A stretch of 64,000 bases of DNA from Euglena gracilis (lineage: Eukaryota > Euglenida > Euglenophyceae > Euglenales), in the NCBI GenBank assembly GCA_039621445.1, contig CP154955.1, forward strand, positions 29,829,471-29,893,470, written 5' to 3'. Of this stretch, positions 1 through 9,329 are shown piece by piece. Both the position numbers and the translations under genes were made by a program. The notes under the pieces were generated by a model. The model made no database searches, was not told the origin of the DNA, and saw nothing but the letters and a program-made list of their open reading frames with translations. Each line of letters opens with the position of its first letter. The first letter of the stretch is position 1.

Positions 1-779
1 TGGCCAGGCTGCCCATTGGCCGAGGCCCCAGCCCCAAAAAATCGTGTTTTTTGTCAAAAGATGGTTGTTTTGGGGCATAAATTGGCCATAACTTGGGCTT
101 GGCAGGGGGATGAAATTTGGATAAATAATGAGATAAATGCTCTCTGAGCTGCCTTTGATGTTTCAAACATTTTCTTTCATTCAGGTGGGTGAAATTCTCT
201 TAAGCAACACCCTGTTTCGGATGTTGCTGTTGACGTTTGAGGTTTTTGTGGGCATCTTTGTCGCTTTAATTCACCACAGTGGGGGTGGGGGGGGCTTGAA
301 AATTATGATTGGACAAAAAACGGAGTTGACCAAAATGGAGGTCGGGCCGACCTGGTCAGCCCGACCTCCATTGGTCGGTCCACCTCCAGATCGGTTACAA
401 AAAAATGGTGGGTGATCCCTACTCAAAGGTTTACAGTGCAGCGCACACGGGTGGTGCCGACGATTTTGTGTGGAAAAATCGCAGGGTTTTCAAAAACTTC
501 AAAGAAATCATGGTCTAGTTTCATTCTTGAAAATTGTCAGACTAACACTGCTTTTGGGCAAAAAGAAAAAAATATTGATCATTTTTTGAAATTGATGATT
601 TTGCAGGACAAATAATTGATGGCCATGTTGAAAACGTTTCATTTAGGGCAAATGAGAATGTTCCCTCGACTTCCCCCATTCCAAATCTGGCATTGAAACT
701 CATCATTGAACCTTGAACAAAACCATCCTTCAAAATATGTATTGCAGGGAAAGCTTCAAAGGGGGAGGACCGCCTTGTT
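1..779. other. Non-coding left edge with one perfect palindrome
   Basis: I see no convincing gene here. The only clear structure is a 39-bp inverted repeat at 334-372 built on the GGTCGGGCCGACC motif. The same motif recurs at 4821-4857, 8280-8376, 11585-11690 and 12412-12500, so it marks a dispersed repeat family. The rest is moderately AT-rich sequence with G runs. Confidence 0.5.
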
Positions 780-1103
780 TCAGCCCTGATCACTTGGCTG
801 AGCTCCAACCCCCAACCAGTATAGGATCCGCTCCACCTTCAAATTCACACGCTCGGGATCTTGATTCTCCTTCAGTGGGTCGTAAGTCCCGATCACCTCC
901 AAAAAACGACCGTCACGTGGCATCTTAGAGTCTGCGACAACCATTCGATAAAATGGACGCTTGTGACGGCCTTTCCTTGTGAGCCGAATCCGTGTTGCCA
1001 TGAAGACAGCAAAATTCAGTTGTTTGTCCGCAGGGACAACTGATTCCTCAACGTCGTCTTCAAGCCACTCCAGATCTGCCCCAGGATCTTCCTCAGGTTC
1101 AGG
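780..1103 (-). CDS. bS16-like ribosomal protein ORF, probably one exon of an organelle-type S16 gene
   Basis: From the ATG at 999-1001 the 73-residue product begins [20 protein letters not shown] and contains the segments [22 protein letters not shown] and [10 protein letters not shown], split here as the family's conserved blocks. This is the N-terminal two thirds of the bacterial/organellar 30S protein bS16, which binds 16S-type rRNA. The frame stays open upstream of the ATG to a stop at 1104-1106, adding an acidic stretch rich in E, D and P, so the real start could lie further upstream or an exon boundary may be present. The family normally continues past GAQPSD, but here a stop follows almost at once, which suggests either a 5' splice site near the end or a truncated copy. 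In this eukaryotic setting a nuclear gene for a plastid or mitochondrial S16, or a pseudogene of one, is more likely than bacterial DNA. No neighbouring gene supports an operon. Confidence 0.65.
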   Translation of the reverse strand, partial: PEPEEDPGADLEWLEDDVEESVVPADKQLNFAVFMATRIRLTRKGRHKRPFYRMVVADSKMPRDGRFLEVIGTYDPLKENQDPERVNLKVERILYWLGVGAQPSDQG

Positions 1104-1362
1104 TCACACCACTCCTGACTGATGAGAATTTATCATGCAAACGTTGGCATTTGTGTGAGGCCAAAAAAAAATGATTTTTGGTGAAGGCCGGTCAAAATGC
1201 CCAAAACAACCCATTTTTGAATTTGGTTACAAACTGGGCATTTAAGGCCAAGGCTTGGGCACCAATGGAGTTCAAAAGATCGTGATTTGGGCTGTCGGCC
1301 ATAACAGCCCCCCCCTTTTTTCAAAAAAGGCTGCATTTAAATAAAAGATAAATAGTAAATTA

Positions 1363-1999
1363 CAGTGTGGCTAAAAATTACGGAAGACAGAAATTTTGGC
1401 AAAATACCCAAATTTTGCCATAATTTTTTTTCTCGTAATTTTCTCACTCCGTCGGTTTCCGACGCCCTCCTCCAGTCCACTTCTGGTTTGTGCTCAAAAG
1501 AACACAATACTCATCCCAATTGAATGCCAGTTTCTTCAATGGTATATGCTCAGCCAGCTCCTTGAAAAACGGGCGATCGGCATCAAGCACCTAGGGAAAA
1601 TCACAGCAAAAATCGCTCTGCATTAAAAATCACTGACACCTGATCAGTGGGCACAATTCTATCAGAATTTGCAGCGAACGGCCACCATTCTGCTTTCGCC
1701 AGCGAATATTTTGCCCATGCCTGACCGATCTTGAACGTTCCCCCATTTTTTTTGGCAAGGGTTGCTGGGCGGGTACGTCCCACACCACGTCGACCAATTG
1801 CAGACACTGGGGGACAGAAAAAATACGTTGTACACGCAATCAGGAGAGAAATCTCGCTTACCTGTGCCGACAGTCAATTCTTTGTTGGGACGAGATTTTG
1901 GCAAAATTAATTTTTCCCAAATAAAAATTTTGCCAAAATTTTTTCTCGTAATTTTTGTTTTGCCATAACTTTTGTCTTCCGTAATTTTTAGCCACACTG
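1363..1999. mobile_element. Tc1/mariner-like non-autonomous element (637 bp)
   Basis: The ends are inverted copies of CAGTGTGGCTAAAAATTACG followed by GAAGACA, and each end is flanked by TA (1361-1362 and 2000-2001), the target duplication of the IS630/Tc1/mariner superfamily. A second, inner pair of inverted AT-rich blocks containing TTTTGGCAAAAT lies just inside. The interior has no transposase that I recognise. Two minus-strand stretches look like captured coding DNA: about 1601-1807 and about 1440-1590, the latter reading LDADRPFFKELAEHIP and then NWDEYCVLLSTNQKW. They are in different frames and separated by stops. Confidence 0.7.
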
Positions 2000-2519
2000 T
2001 ATGTTTAAAAAATTTTTAGTAGAAATATCCGTCAAAATCCTTGAAACTCTGGACCATCAAACCAAAACAAATCTTTTTTCTTAACAAATGGCTTTTTGGC
2101 TTGGGAAAGCATGGGGGGGGGTAGGGTGGGTGGGTCCCTTGGACCCGGCATATCTTTTTTGGCGCACAAAAACTTGATAACAGGTGCTAGTATTGGCATT
2201 TTTGGTTGTTTTCAGGCAAAAGTGGCTGAGTCCCGGCCCACTCCAGGGGTGGGTGGGTGGGTGCTGACCCCCCCCCGGGTCTTAAAAACGTGTTCAGCCC
2301 GCCAAATGCCTGCCCTGAAATTTGTGGTCATGAACACGTTTTACATTAAGGCATCTGTGGCAATGACACGTTTTCCATTAGGGCATCTGTGTTCAAGCAC
2401 GTTTTCCATTAGGGCATCTGCGGCAATCAAAAAATCGTTGTCATGAAAATTCGGCGACAGGTTGAGAGGCCGGGTGGTCCTCTACCCTAGATTAGGTAGG
2501 TCTAGACTAGACTAGACTA

Positions 2520-2960
2520 CCCTCACCCCCCCCCCTATTTGGCTCATGGCCGGGCTCCTTCGGACCCCCAATTAGCCAATTAGGGGGGGGGGGTTACCCC
2601 GGCCAATGGCCAATAAGCCCGACCCCCCCCCTAATTGGCTAATGGACCGTTTAACGGGACCCCCAATTAGCCAATTGGGGGGGGGGGGCAAATAGGGGGG
2701 GGTGAGGGTAGACTAGGTACCACCTCCCCCCCCCCTAATTGACCGTGGGACCTCTCCACGGGACCCCCCTTTTGGTCAATTAGGGGGGGGGGTTCAATTA
2801 GGGGGGGGGGGGCGTCAATTAGGGGTGGGGGTATCGTCAATTAGGGGGTGCTTCAGCACAGAATCCCCCCGGGCAGTCAACTAGGGGGGGGTTGAAAAAA
2901 TTTTCCCCGGGGCGTTTGGTCAATTAGGGGGGGGGTCAATTAGGGGGGGGGTAGGTCTAG
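2520..2960. repeat. Poly-G/C low-complexity array
   Basis: Runs of 7-12 G or C alternate with short words such as GTCAATTA and CCAATTAG, about a dozen times. The words recur on both strands, giving several small inverted repeats. The G runs could form quadruplexes, but their exact lengths should not be trusted. Confidence 0.7.
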
Positions 2961-3059
2961 GGGGGTACTCTACAACGCAAGAAACGGCCAGAGGTTGCCT
3001 TTGAGCAATATGACAGGGAGTGTTAGACGACCCGCTTTACACAAAAAAGAGCCATACTT

Positions 3060-3303
3060 TGGTGGCCGCCAAACCGCAGGCGTCACACACCACTTTCCTC
3101 AGCTACACACGATTTGGATTTTTGGGAATGGCAACACCACAAAAACCACATTTGTCCTGTTTTATAGACAGTCGGGACACAGCACGAGGCAGAGGGGGTT
3201 GGTCGGGGGGGGATTGCCGATCTGCAAAAGGCAACACAACTCCCTCGGTCGTTGTTTTGCGGAATGCCCGAGCAACGGCATTCACATACCATGCCCCCCC
3301 CAT
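3060..3303 (-). pseudogene. GATA-type zinc-finger-like fragment with an internal stop
   Basis: Read on the minus strand, this segment contains KCGFCGVAIPKNPNRV, an in-frame TAG, then LRKVVCDACGLAATK. Counting the stop as one residue, the cysteines are spaced C-x2-C-x17-C-x2-C and the last block resembles the CNACGL box of GATA-type fingers. A plausible acceptor (TTTTGCAG) lies upstream. It is downstream, on the same strand, of the coding-like segment at 3365-3886, with a poly-C stretch between them that would act as an intron if they belong to one gene. The stop makes a functional finger doubtful, unless the base is a sequencing error. Confidence 0.4.
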
Positions 3304-3364
3304 AAAAGACCCCCCCCCCCTCGGGAGCCAAAATCCTAGGGGGGGGGTTTATATGGGGGGGGTC

Positions 3365-3886
3365 TTATATGGGGGGGGCATGGTATGTATGAAAAGAGGT
3401 TGCCGAACGATTCCCTGAAACGAACATAGTTCCCGACTGCTGCTCACGTTGAGCCACACATTGTTCAATGACGCTCGCCTCATCGAACAACAGGCTGGGT
3501 TCCAGGTCCCATCCCGTCCAGGCAACAAAGAAATCATCCAGCTCAGGATAAGGTGCTTGCCAATGTTGACACAGTTTGGCGAACTCCAAACAGTTGGCAA
3601 CAACAGCAAGCTCTGCACCTACGGAGCCAGACTTTTTCTTCGTGTTGCCCAATGCCAGCAAGGTGCCATGAAGGGGGTCAACCCTCGGCTTCTTGGCATC
3701 TTGCTGGTATACCGCGAGAGCAGCCAGGAACAGTTCCGTCCTAGGGGGAGGTGGCAAAAGACCATTCACAAAGTTTGCCGTGCGTTCAGCCACAGTGGGA
3801 GGGCTGCGAAAAAAAAGAAAAAAAAGGAAAAAAGGGGGGTGACACGTTTTCCATGAGGGCATTTGTGGCAATGACACGTTTTCCAT
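3365..3886 (-). CDS. Unrecognised protein segment, paralogous to 6291-6590
   Basis: The 173-codon open frame contains a stretch (roughly residues 30-150) with natural composition: ERTANFVNGLLPPPP, then VDPLHGTLLALGN, then LDDFFVAWTGWDLEPSLLF. I do not recognise a family. Its reality is supported by a diverged copy at 6291-6590, which keeps the same order of motifs (LPQPPKVPEFLA, VDPLHGKMLS). The N-terminal part of the frame runs into the 31/32-bp minisatellite and is probably not native coding sequence. The C-terminal end runs into poly-G/C sequence with the word TCTTATA. The same word also follows the second copy. Confidence 0.45.
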   Translation of the reverse strand: MENVSLPQMPSWKTCHPPFFLFFLFFRSPPTVAERTANFVNGLLPPPPRTELFLAALAVYQQDAKKPRVDPLHGTLLALGNTKKKSGSVGAELAVVANCLEFAKLCQHWQAPYPELDDFFVAWTGWDLEPSLLFDEASVIEQCVAQREQQSGTMFVSGNRSATSFHTYHAPPI

Positions 3887-3988
3887 TAAGGCATCTGTGT
3901 TCAGGCACGTTTTCCATTAAGGCATCTGTGGCAATGACACGTTTTCCATTAAGGCATCTGTGGTCAGGCACGTTTTCCATTAGAGCGC
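3841..3988 (+). repeat. 31/32-bp minisatellite (second block; first block at 2335-2425)
   Basis: Four to five tandem copies of a unit containing ACGTTTTCCATTAAGGCATC alternate between two variants, ending in GGCAAT or GTTCAG/GGTCAG. Together with the block at 2335-2425 these sit just inside the inverted ends of the 2282-4094 unit. Confidence 0.8.
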
Positions 3989-4094
3989 CGTTTTTTGGGT
4001 CCGAATTTCACATTTCCGTGTTTTTGACCCCTTGAGTGAATCATGACCACAAATGTCAGGGCAGGCATTTGGCGGGCTCTGAACACGTTTTTAA

Positions 4095-4206
4095 ACAAAT
4101 TGTGGCTGAGCCCAGATTTCAGCCTGAAAAACGTGTTCAGGGGGCCTTCGGGGGCCCCCTCCTGAACACATTTTCAGGCTGAAATCTGGGCTCAGCCACA
4201 ATTTGT
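4095..4206. repeat. Long near-perfect hairpin, 112 bp
   Basis: The arm starting ACAAATTGTGGCTGAGCC is followed, after a short G/C-rich loop, by its reverse complement ending GGCTCAGCCACAATTTGT. The arms are about 50 bp with one or two mismatches. It directly abuts the right end of the 2282-4094 unit and shares the word ACGTGTTCAG with it, so it is probably a relic of the same family. Confidence 0.85.
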
Positions 4207-4473
4207 GTGCAAAAACCGGTTTTTTTTGTTTTAAAAAAGGGTGTTTTTTTAAATAAAACACTACAAATAGGGGAAAAAGCCTGTTTTAAACAACTTGTTT
4301 AAAAACAGCCCAGGGACCTTGATAGGAAATTCTGCAACTTCGTCACTTCCCCGTGTGTTGTTCCGTCATCCGTTTGCTCTGATTCTGTTTCAAAGCAATC
4401 AGTTTTCTTGTATGAGATGTTCCTTTTCACGTTTAGGTTTTTGGTTTTCATTTCAGTTAAAATTCCTATTCAC

Positions 4474-4596
4474 AAAAATATGCCCTGTTTTTTGTGAATA
4501 CCTATTCACAAAAAAACAGGGCATATTTTCGTGAATTGAAGATATGCCCTGTTTTCCGTGTTCACACTCACGAAAAACAGGGCAGGCGCCGGGGCT
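4474..4596. repeat. Inverted GCCCTGTTTTT repeats
   Basis: The word ATATGCCCTGTTTT and its reverse complement alternate four times, forming hairpins such as the one around TTCACAAAAATATGCCC. Related copies lie at 5868-5972 and 6705-6803, and a half copy near 6859-6885. Confidence 0.75.
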
Positions 4597-4647
4597 CTAT
4601 TCACGGTTACAATAGGAATGACCACTTTCAGTGCAAAACAGGATGTG

Positions 4648-4761
4648 TGACGTCATAATTTGACCATGTGACGTCATGAACAAGCCAAATGATGACCGTG
4701 TTACGTCATACTTGAGTGTGTGACGTCATAAGGTCCACATCATCTGCATATTGTGACGTCA
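4648..4761. promoter_or_regulatory. Cluster of five CRE-type TGACGTCA palindromes
   Basis: TGACGTCA occurs at 4648-4655, 4669-4676, 4721-4728 and 4754-4761, with a variant TTACGTCA at 4701-4708. The start-to-start distances are 21, 32, 20 and 33 bp, so the sites form two and a half copies of a 53-bp unit. TGACGTCA is the classic site for CREB/ATF bZIP dimers. No gene start is evident immediately beside it, so whether this is an enhancer or merely a tandem repeat is open. Confidence 0.5.
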
Positions 4762-4924
4762 TCAAAGCATAGGGGAAGAAAGGGTGTGGGCCCCAGGCGG
4801 AATATTGGCCATGCTACTTCTGGAGGTCGGGCCGACCTATGGTCGGCCCGACCTCCACTGTGCCGCATTACCCCCCCTTTCAAATTTAAGCCCCCCCCCA
4901 ACCAAATTCTTCTCAATTTGGTTT

Positions 4925-5435
4925 ACCCCCCCCCCTTATTGTCCCACCGATCTCCCCCTGGGAGGTCCGACCGGACAATATGGGGGGGGGGACAACATGG
5001 GGGTACCAAAGGAATTTCATTGGCCGAGCCAAAAAACCCCCCCGTCGGCCGGGGCCGAGGGACAATGTGGGGGGGGACAATATGAAGGGGGGTGGTATAA
5101 CCTGCCAAACTGTCAGGGTTAAGGATGGAAAAGGGGTTCGGGATAGGGGCGTTGGCAGGGGGGGAAGGGGGGTCCCGAGGCCTGATTTTTTTTGCATTTT
5201 TGGCACTTTTTGCTGTACTATCTCAACACCGGGGGGGGGGTCCTGGGGTCCCAACTGTACCACCCCCCCCCTTATTGTCCCCCCCCCTTTATTGTCCCTG
5301 GGCCCCGGCCGACAGGGGGTTTTTTTGGCCCGGCAAATGAAATTCCTTTGGTACCCCTTTATTGTCCCCCCCCCTTTATTGTCCGGTCGGGGCTGGCGGG
5401 GGGAGGTCGGTGGGACAATAAAGGGGGGGGGGTGG
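4925..5435. repeat. Large imperfect palindrome of about 510 bp
   Basis: The left half contains TTATTGTCCCACCGATC, a poly-G run and CCAAAGGAATTTCATTGGCC. The right half contains the reverse complements of the same blocks in mirrored order. The centre lies near 5100-5260. Proline/glycine-rich open frames through here are artefacts of the C/G runs. Confidence 0.75.
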
Positions 5436-5656
5436 TACTGCCAACCCTCAAAAATGGGCCAAAAACCGGCGCCAAAGGTGCCGAAAAAAATTTTAAGGCC
5501 TTTTTGGGTCTAAAAGGGCCATTTTTGGTGTCAATGTTTTCATCTGTCTCGGGGAGGTCGGCACTGGGGGGGGAGGGGGTCCCGAAAATCCTAACTGTAC
5601 AGGGGAGGGGAGGGGGTGTTCCAAAAAAAAAAACCCGAACTGTACTGCCGTCGCCC

Positions 5657-5845
5657 CATGGGGTTAGGGTTCGGGACAGATAGGGTTAGGGTTGGGGTTC
5701 GGGTCAGGGTTGGGTTTAGGGATAGGGTTACAGTTGGGGACACCGTTGAGGATAGAGTCAGGGTTGGGGTTAGGTTTGGGGATAGGGTTAGGGTTCGGGA
5801 TGGGGATAGGGTCATTGACAGGGTTAGGGTTTGTAACCGTGTTTA
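5657..5845 (+). repeat. Degenerate TTAGGG-like island
   Basis: GGGTTA, GGGTTC, GGGATA and GGGTCA hexamers alternate for about 190 bp. Similar islands occur at 6973-7075, 12123-12244 and 13449-13483. They resemble interstitial telomeric or subtelomeric arrays rather than a clean chromosome end. Confidence 0.7.
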
Positions 5846-6164
5846 GAGGCCCGCCCTGTATTTTGTGGCTATGAACACGGAAAACAGGGCATATTTTCTT
5901 AACCCGGCAATATGTCCTGTTTTTCGTGGTAAGGTGAACACGAAAAACAGGGCATATTGCCGTGTTCAGGTTTTTCTCCCAAAATTTAACCCCCCCCAAA
6001 TATAAGACACCGGTCTTTCTTGCTGTTCAAAATAATAGATTCTCAACCTTGATCTGCTACACCCAAAAAAGCAGTTGCTTCACCCAGAAGCAGTAGACTG
6101 GACGTGCATTGGTTGTTTTCATCGTGCCTTGACTTGCTGCCCCACACTCACTGTGGAAGGCCTT

Positions 6165-6330
6165 TCATGGGGGTGTCTTATATTTGGAGAAGTAGGTGCC
6201 GGCCCAGGGGTGTCTTATATTTGGGGGGTGTCTTATATTTGGGTGTCGGCCCGAAAATCCCCAAAGGGTGTCTTATATTTGGGGGGTGTCTTACAGTGAG
6301 GGGTGTCTTATATTTGGGGGGGGTTTAAGA
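6165..6330. repeat. GTCTTATATTTGGGG repeats
   Basis: Six copies of GTCTTATATTTGGG(G) lie within 165 bp, and a shorter relative (GTCTTATATGGGGG) occurs at 3350-3375. In both places the repeat lies immediately downstream, in the minus-strand sense, of the unknown coding segment. Confidence 0.75.
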
Positions 6331-6590
6331 CCTTTCAAACAAAGAACACAATGCCCTTCCACAATGACTTGCCGCATCAGGGCCATCTCCGATTTGCCCA
6401 GTGATTGCCGATGGTTTTTCACGGTGGCAACGGACACAGAAAGCATCTTACCATGCAAGGGGTCAACATCAGGGTTCTTTCTTTTTTCCAACCCTGCTTA
6501 ATTGTGGCCAAAAATTCAGGAACTTTTGGGGGTTGTGGCAACATTCGGTCCATGGTGTTGGCAACTTTCTTTGCCATTTTTCAAAAACAG
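6291..6590 (-). pseudogene. Frameshifted paralogue of the 3365-3886 segment
   Basis: One frame (about 6480-6580) reads KKVANTMDRMLPQPPKVPEF and the next (6291-6491) reads NPDVDPLHGKMLSVSV. Together they match the order of motifs in the segment at 3365-3886. A one-base frame change near 6480 separates them, so this copy is probably broken. The function is not recognised. Confidence 0.4.
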
Positions 6591-6972
6591 ACTGAGGAAG
6601 AGCGCAATGAGTACAAATAAATAAAGCAAATGGCACAAGAACGTTTTCCAGGACGCCGTGGCCATGGTTTGGGGCATTGGGACATCATTTTCATTCACTG
6701 GTTCCTTACCACGAAAAACAGGGCATATTTTCTTAACCCGGCAATATGCCCTGTTTCTCGTGGTAAGGTGAACACGAAAAACAGGGCATATTGCCGTGTT
6801 CAGGAATTTTCCAGGAAAATCAACAAAAAAGTGCCCGAAACCATGGCGTGAAGCATACCCACGAAATACAGGGCAGGCGCCGGGCCTCTCTAAACACGGT
6901 TACAAAAAAATCGTGGGCCATAACCCATATTCAGGCCGTATAACGGGTTATGCCCACGAGTTTTATATAAAA

Positions 6973-7075
6973 TTAGGGTTAGGGGTAGGGATGGAGTTCG
7001 GGATGCGGTTAGGGTAAGGGATAGGGTTAGGGATAGAGTTAGGGTTGGGGTTAGGGTTAGGGATAGGGTTAGAGG
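6973..7075 (+). repeat. Degenerate TTAGGG-like island
   Basis: About 100 bp of GGGTTA/GGGATA/GGGTAG hexamers follow the right end of the 5830-6907 unit. They are less regular than a functional telomere. Confidence 0.65.
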
Positions 7076-7374
7076 GTAGACGGTAGCCTGGCGGGGGGGG
7101 GGGTGCTGGGTAGCCGATCGATTTTGAAATCGATCGACCAGTCGATTACCCAGAACCTCCCCCCTCCCCCAGGCTTATGTAAACGGGGTTTTTGACCCCA
7201 CTGACTAGTCAACCGACTTTTTAAGCCCCCCCCCCCCGGGCGGCGGCCAAAAGCCGCGCAGCGGCCGAAGGCTGCTGCAATTGAGAACCTAAAAAGTTGA
7301 TGATGTTATTTAATGGCATAGGGTTAGGGCAAAGTTTCCATTCCACACTGTCCCATCCCATCCCCTCAACGTTG

Positions 7375-7536
7375 TTAAATTAGTGTCTACAGGGGACCCA
7401 GCGAACCCAAAGAGGCGCCCAACTAGGGTGAAAAACATTGGGGGACCCTCGCTCGGCGCCTCGCTCGGGTCCCCCAATGTTTTTCACCGTAGTTGGGCGC
7501 CTCTTTGGGGTAGCTGGTCCCCTGTAGACATGAATT
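7375..7536. repeat. Hairpin element, copy 1
   Basis: About 65-bp arms start with TGTCTACAGGGGACC and contain AAAGAGGCGCCCAACTA. They face each other across a short GAGCGAGGC-rich centre. A second copy of this foldback, with the same flanks (CCATCCCATCCCCTCAACG on the left and CACGGATCAACCACCGACC on the right), lies at 11776-11930. So a longer segment, about 7320-7600, was duplicated to about 11720-11970. Confidence 0.8.
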
Positions 7537-8460
7537 TATCACGGATCAACCACCGACCCTTCAACTGGTCGATCGACCCTTGAACTGGTCGATCGACCCT
7601 TGAACTGCTTACTGGCGGTGGCTGAAAACTTCCCCCCCCCCTAGGGCCGCATTTTTCGGACCATTTCAGGGGGGGGGGGGAATTTTCGGACCCCTGGGAG
7701 CTTAAGCCCTGGCCGTGTCACAGAGAACCATGGAATCTGAACCTAAGATGGACATAGCACCTGTTGGTGCACAAAACTCAAATATGGCTGTTTGTTGAAG
7801 ACCATTTTGCATTGGACTACAATATTTGTTTCATGATGGTTCACAAGGACAAAAAATCGCTACCACGGCATGAAAAAAAAAGAAGAATTCCTTCCAAAAA
7901 GCCCTTGCCTTGCGCCTTTGTTGACTTTTTTGGAGGGGGGGACCGGGCTTTTTCAGGGGGGGAATTTTCGGACCCCTGGAAGCATAAGGTAGAACCGCCA
8001 AAATCTGGCTGATTTGAGGGGGGGGGGAAATTTTCGGGGGGGGGGGGGAAGTTTTCAGCCACTGCCTGTAATCGACTGCCCAGAAACACCCCCCCCCCCA
8101 GTCTACTGTAAACAGGGTTTTTGACCCCACCGACTAGTCGACCGACTTTTTAAGCCCCCCCCCCCGGGGGGGGCGGCAAAGGCCGCGCGGCAGCCGGGGG
8201 CCGCTGCGTTTCGGGACCTAAAAAGTTGATGATGTTATTTATGGGGCTCCGTGCGGATTCCTGGGGGTGCTCATCCTGGGGGTGATGCCGACCTGTGGTC
8301 GGCTCGACCCCTGTTGGTGGGATACCGACCTCTGGGGGTCGGGCCGACCAGGTCGGCCCGACCCCCAGAAATCCGCATTACCCCCCCCACCTTTTGGAAA
8401 ATTAAGCCCCCCCCCTTCGTTTGAATAGGTCAATTGTTAAGTGAGGTAAAAATTTAATTA

Positions 8461-9298
8461 CAGCTAACGGCGCGAGAATTGGCCCGAGCTGGCAAGATAT
8501 TTGGCCCTCCCCCTTATCATTTTGGCCCATGGGCTCAAATGATTTGGCCTGAGGCGGCAAATATTTTGGCCCCAGGTTGGCAATATATTTGGCCCCTGCA
8601 GCCCTAAAATTTGGCCTCATCCTGTATGGAGATAGACAGTGTGCGCCTGCTTACGACGGGCTGAAGCGTTTGGCACATCAGTTACCTGGTTGGACTTCCC
8701 CATCATGAAGGAAGATGCTACTGCACTCATTCCTTTCAATGTGCAATTTCTGAAGCAATTTGTGATGAACAATTGGGAAAAGGAACGACCCTCTGGAATT
8801 TCCCTAAGAGCCCTTTGACAAATACTGCTTGCAAAGCAATGAGATGGCGCCAAAAAAAAGGACAACCAAGTACGCCTGGTTGACAAGGCAATGACGTAAT
8901 CAAACTGGTGGTCGGTGTTTGAGAATGCGGTGGACGATTTCAAGGTGTCTTACTCAGGAGGGATGTTCTGGGGGGGTAAAAAAAACTTGCGAAAATGTAT
9001 CCTGAAACAACATAAAGCGAAATGGATCTCCTGCTTGTCATTGTGAGTAAACAGGCTCCCTTGATGAAATCAAAAAAAAAACACCCACCAAAAACGCATT
9101 TGCATTCCCCCCCCTGTTTTTGAGCCCCTGAAATTTTTATGTGGGGCCAAATTTTTTATTTCCGAGGGCCAAAAATCTAAGGCCGGGGGCCAAAATTCTA
9201 AGGGCGGGGGCCAAATATATTGCCGAGCTGGGGCCAAAATTTTAATGTTGGGGGCCAAAATTTTAGGTCCCCGGGCCAAAATTGCCGCCAATTAGCTG
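8461..9298. mobile_element. Second TA-flanked TIR element with a decayed coding core (838 bp)
   Basis: The ends CAGCTAACGGCG...GGCCCG and the reverse complement of CAGCTAATTGGCGGC...GGCCCG are imperfect inverted repeats flanked by TA at 8459-8460 and 9299-9300, as in Tc1/mariner elements. Both subterminal regions repeat the word TTTGGCCCC many times. The centre (8640-9000, plus strand) reads like decayed protein: ALIPFNVQFLKQFVMNNWEK, then WWSVFENAVDDFK, in different frames separated by stops. I cannot assign it to a transposase family. Confidence 0.5.
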
Positions 9299-9329
9299 TA
9301 AAAAAAAATGAAAAAAACCCCTTTTATCT

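Larger units (their letters stand above)
2282..4094. mobile_element. TIR-bounded unit of about 1.8 kb enclosing coding fragments and G-rich arrays
   Basis: About 54 bp at 2282-2335 (starting TTAAAAACGTGTTCAG) are repeated in inverted orientation at 4041-4094, with only a few differences. Directly inside both ends are copies of a 31/32-bp minisatellite containing ACGTTTTCCATTA (2335-2425 and 3841-3988), in the same orientation. The middle holds poly-G arrays and, on the minus strand, two segments that look protein coding. I interpret the whole as a DNA-transposon-like unit; no transposase family is recognised. Confidence 0.5.
5830..6907. mobile_element. TIR-bounded unit of about 1.08 kb carrying a second copy of the unknown coding segment
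   Basis: The left end TTGTAACCGTGTTTAGAG followed by GCCCGCCCTGTATTT is matched in inverted orientation at 6859-6907. Just inside, a palindromic block of about 100 bp with GGGCATATTGCCGTGTTCAG is present as two direct copies (5868-5972 and 6705-6803). Between them lie TCTTATATTTGGGG repeats and the pseudo-coding segment at 6291-6590. The architecture parallels the 2282-4094 unit. Confidence 0.5.

Noticed and set aside
780-1103. Bacterial contamination inferred from the S16-like ORF
   Set aside because: No neighbouring bacterial gene or operon is present, and the surrounding repeats match the rest of the window.
5591-5999. NPNPNP-type ORFs
   Set aside because: They are translations of TTAGGG-like islands.
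5657-7075. A true chromosome end
   Set aside because: The TTAGGG-like islands are degenerate, short, interstitial and followed by other repeats on both sides.
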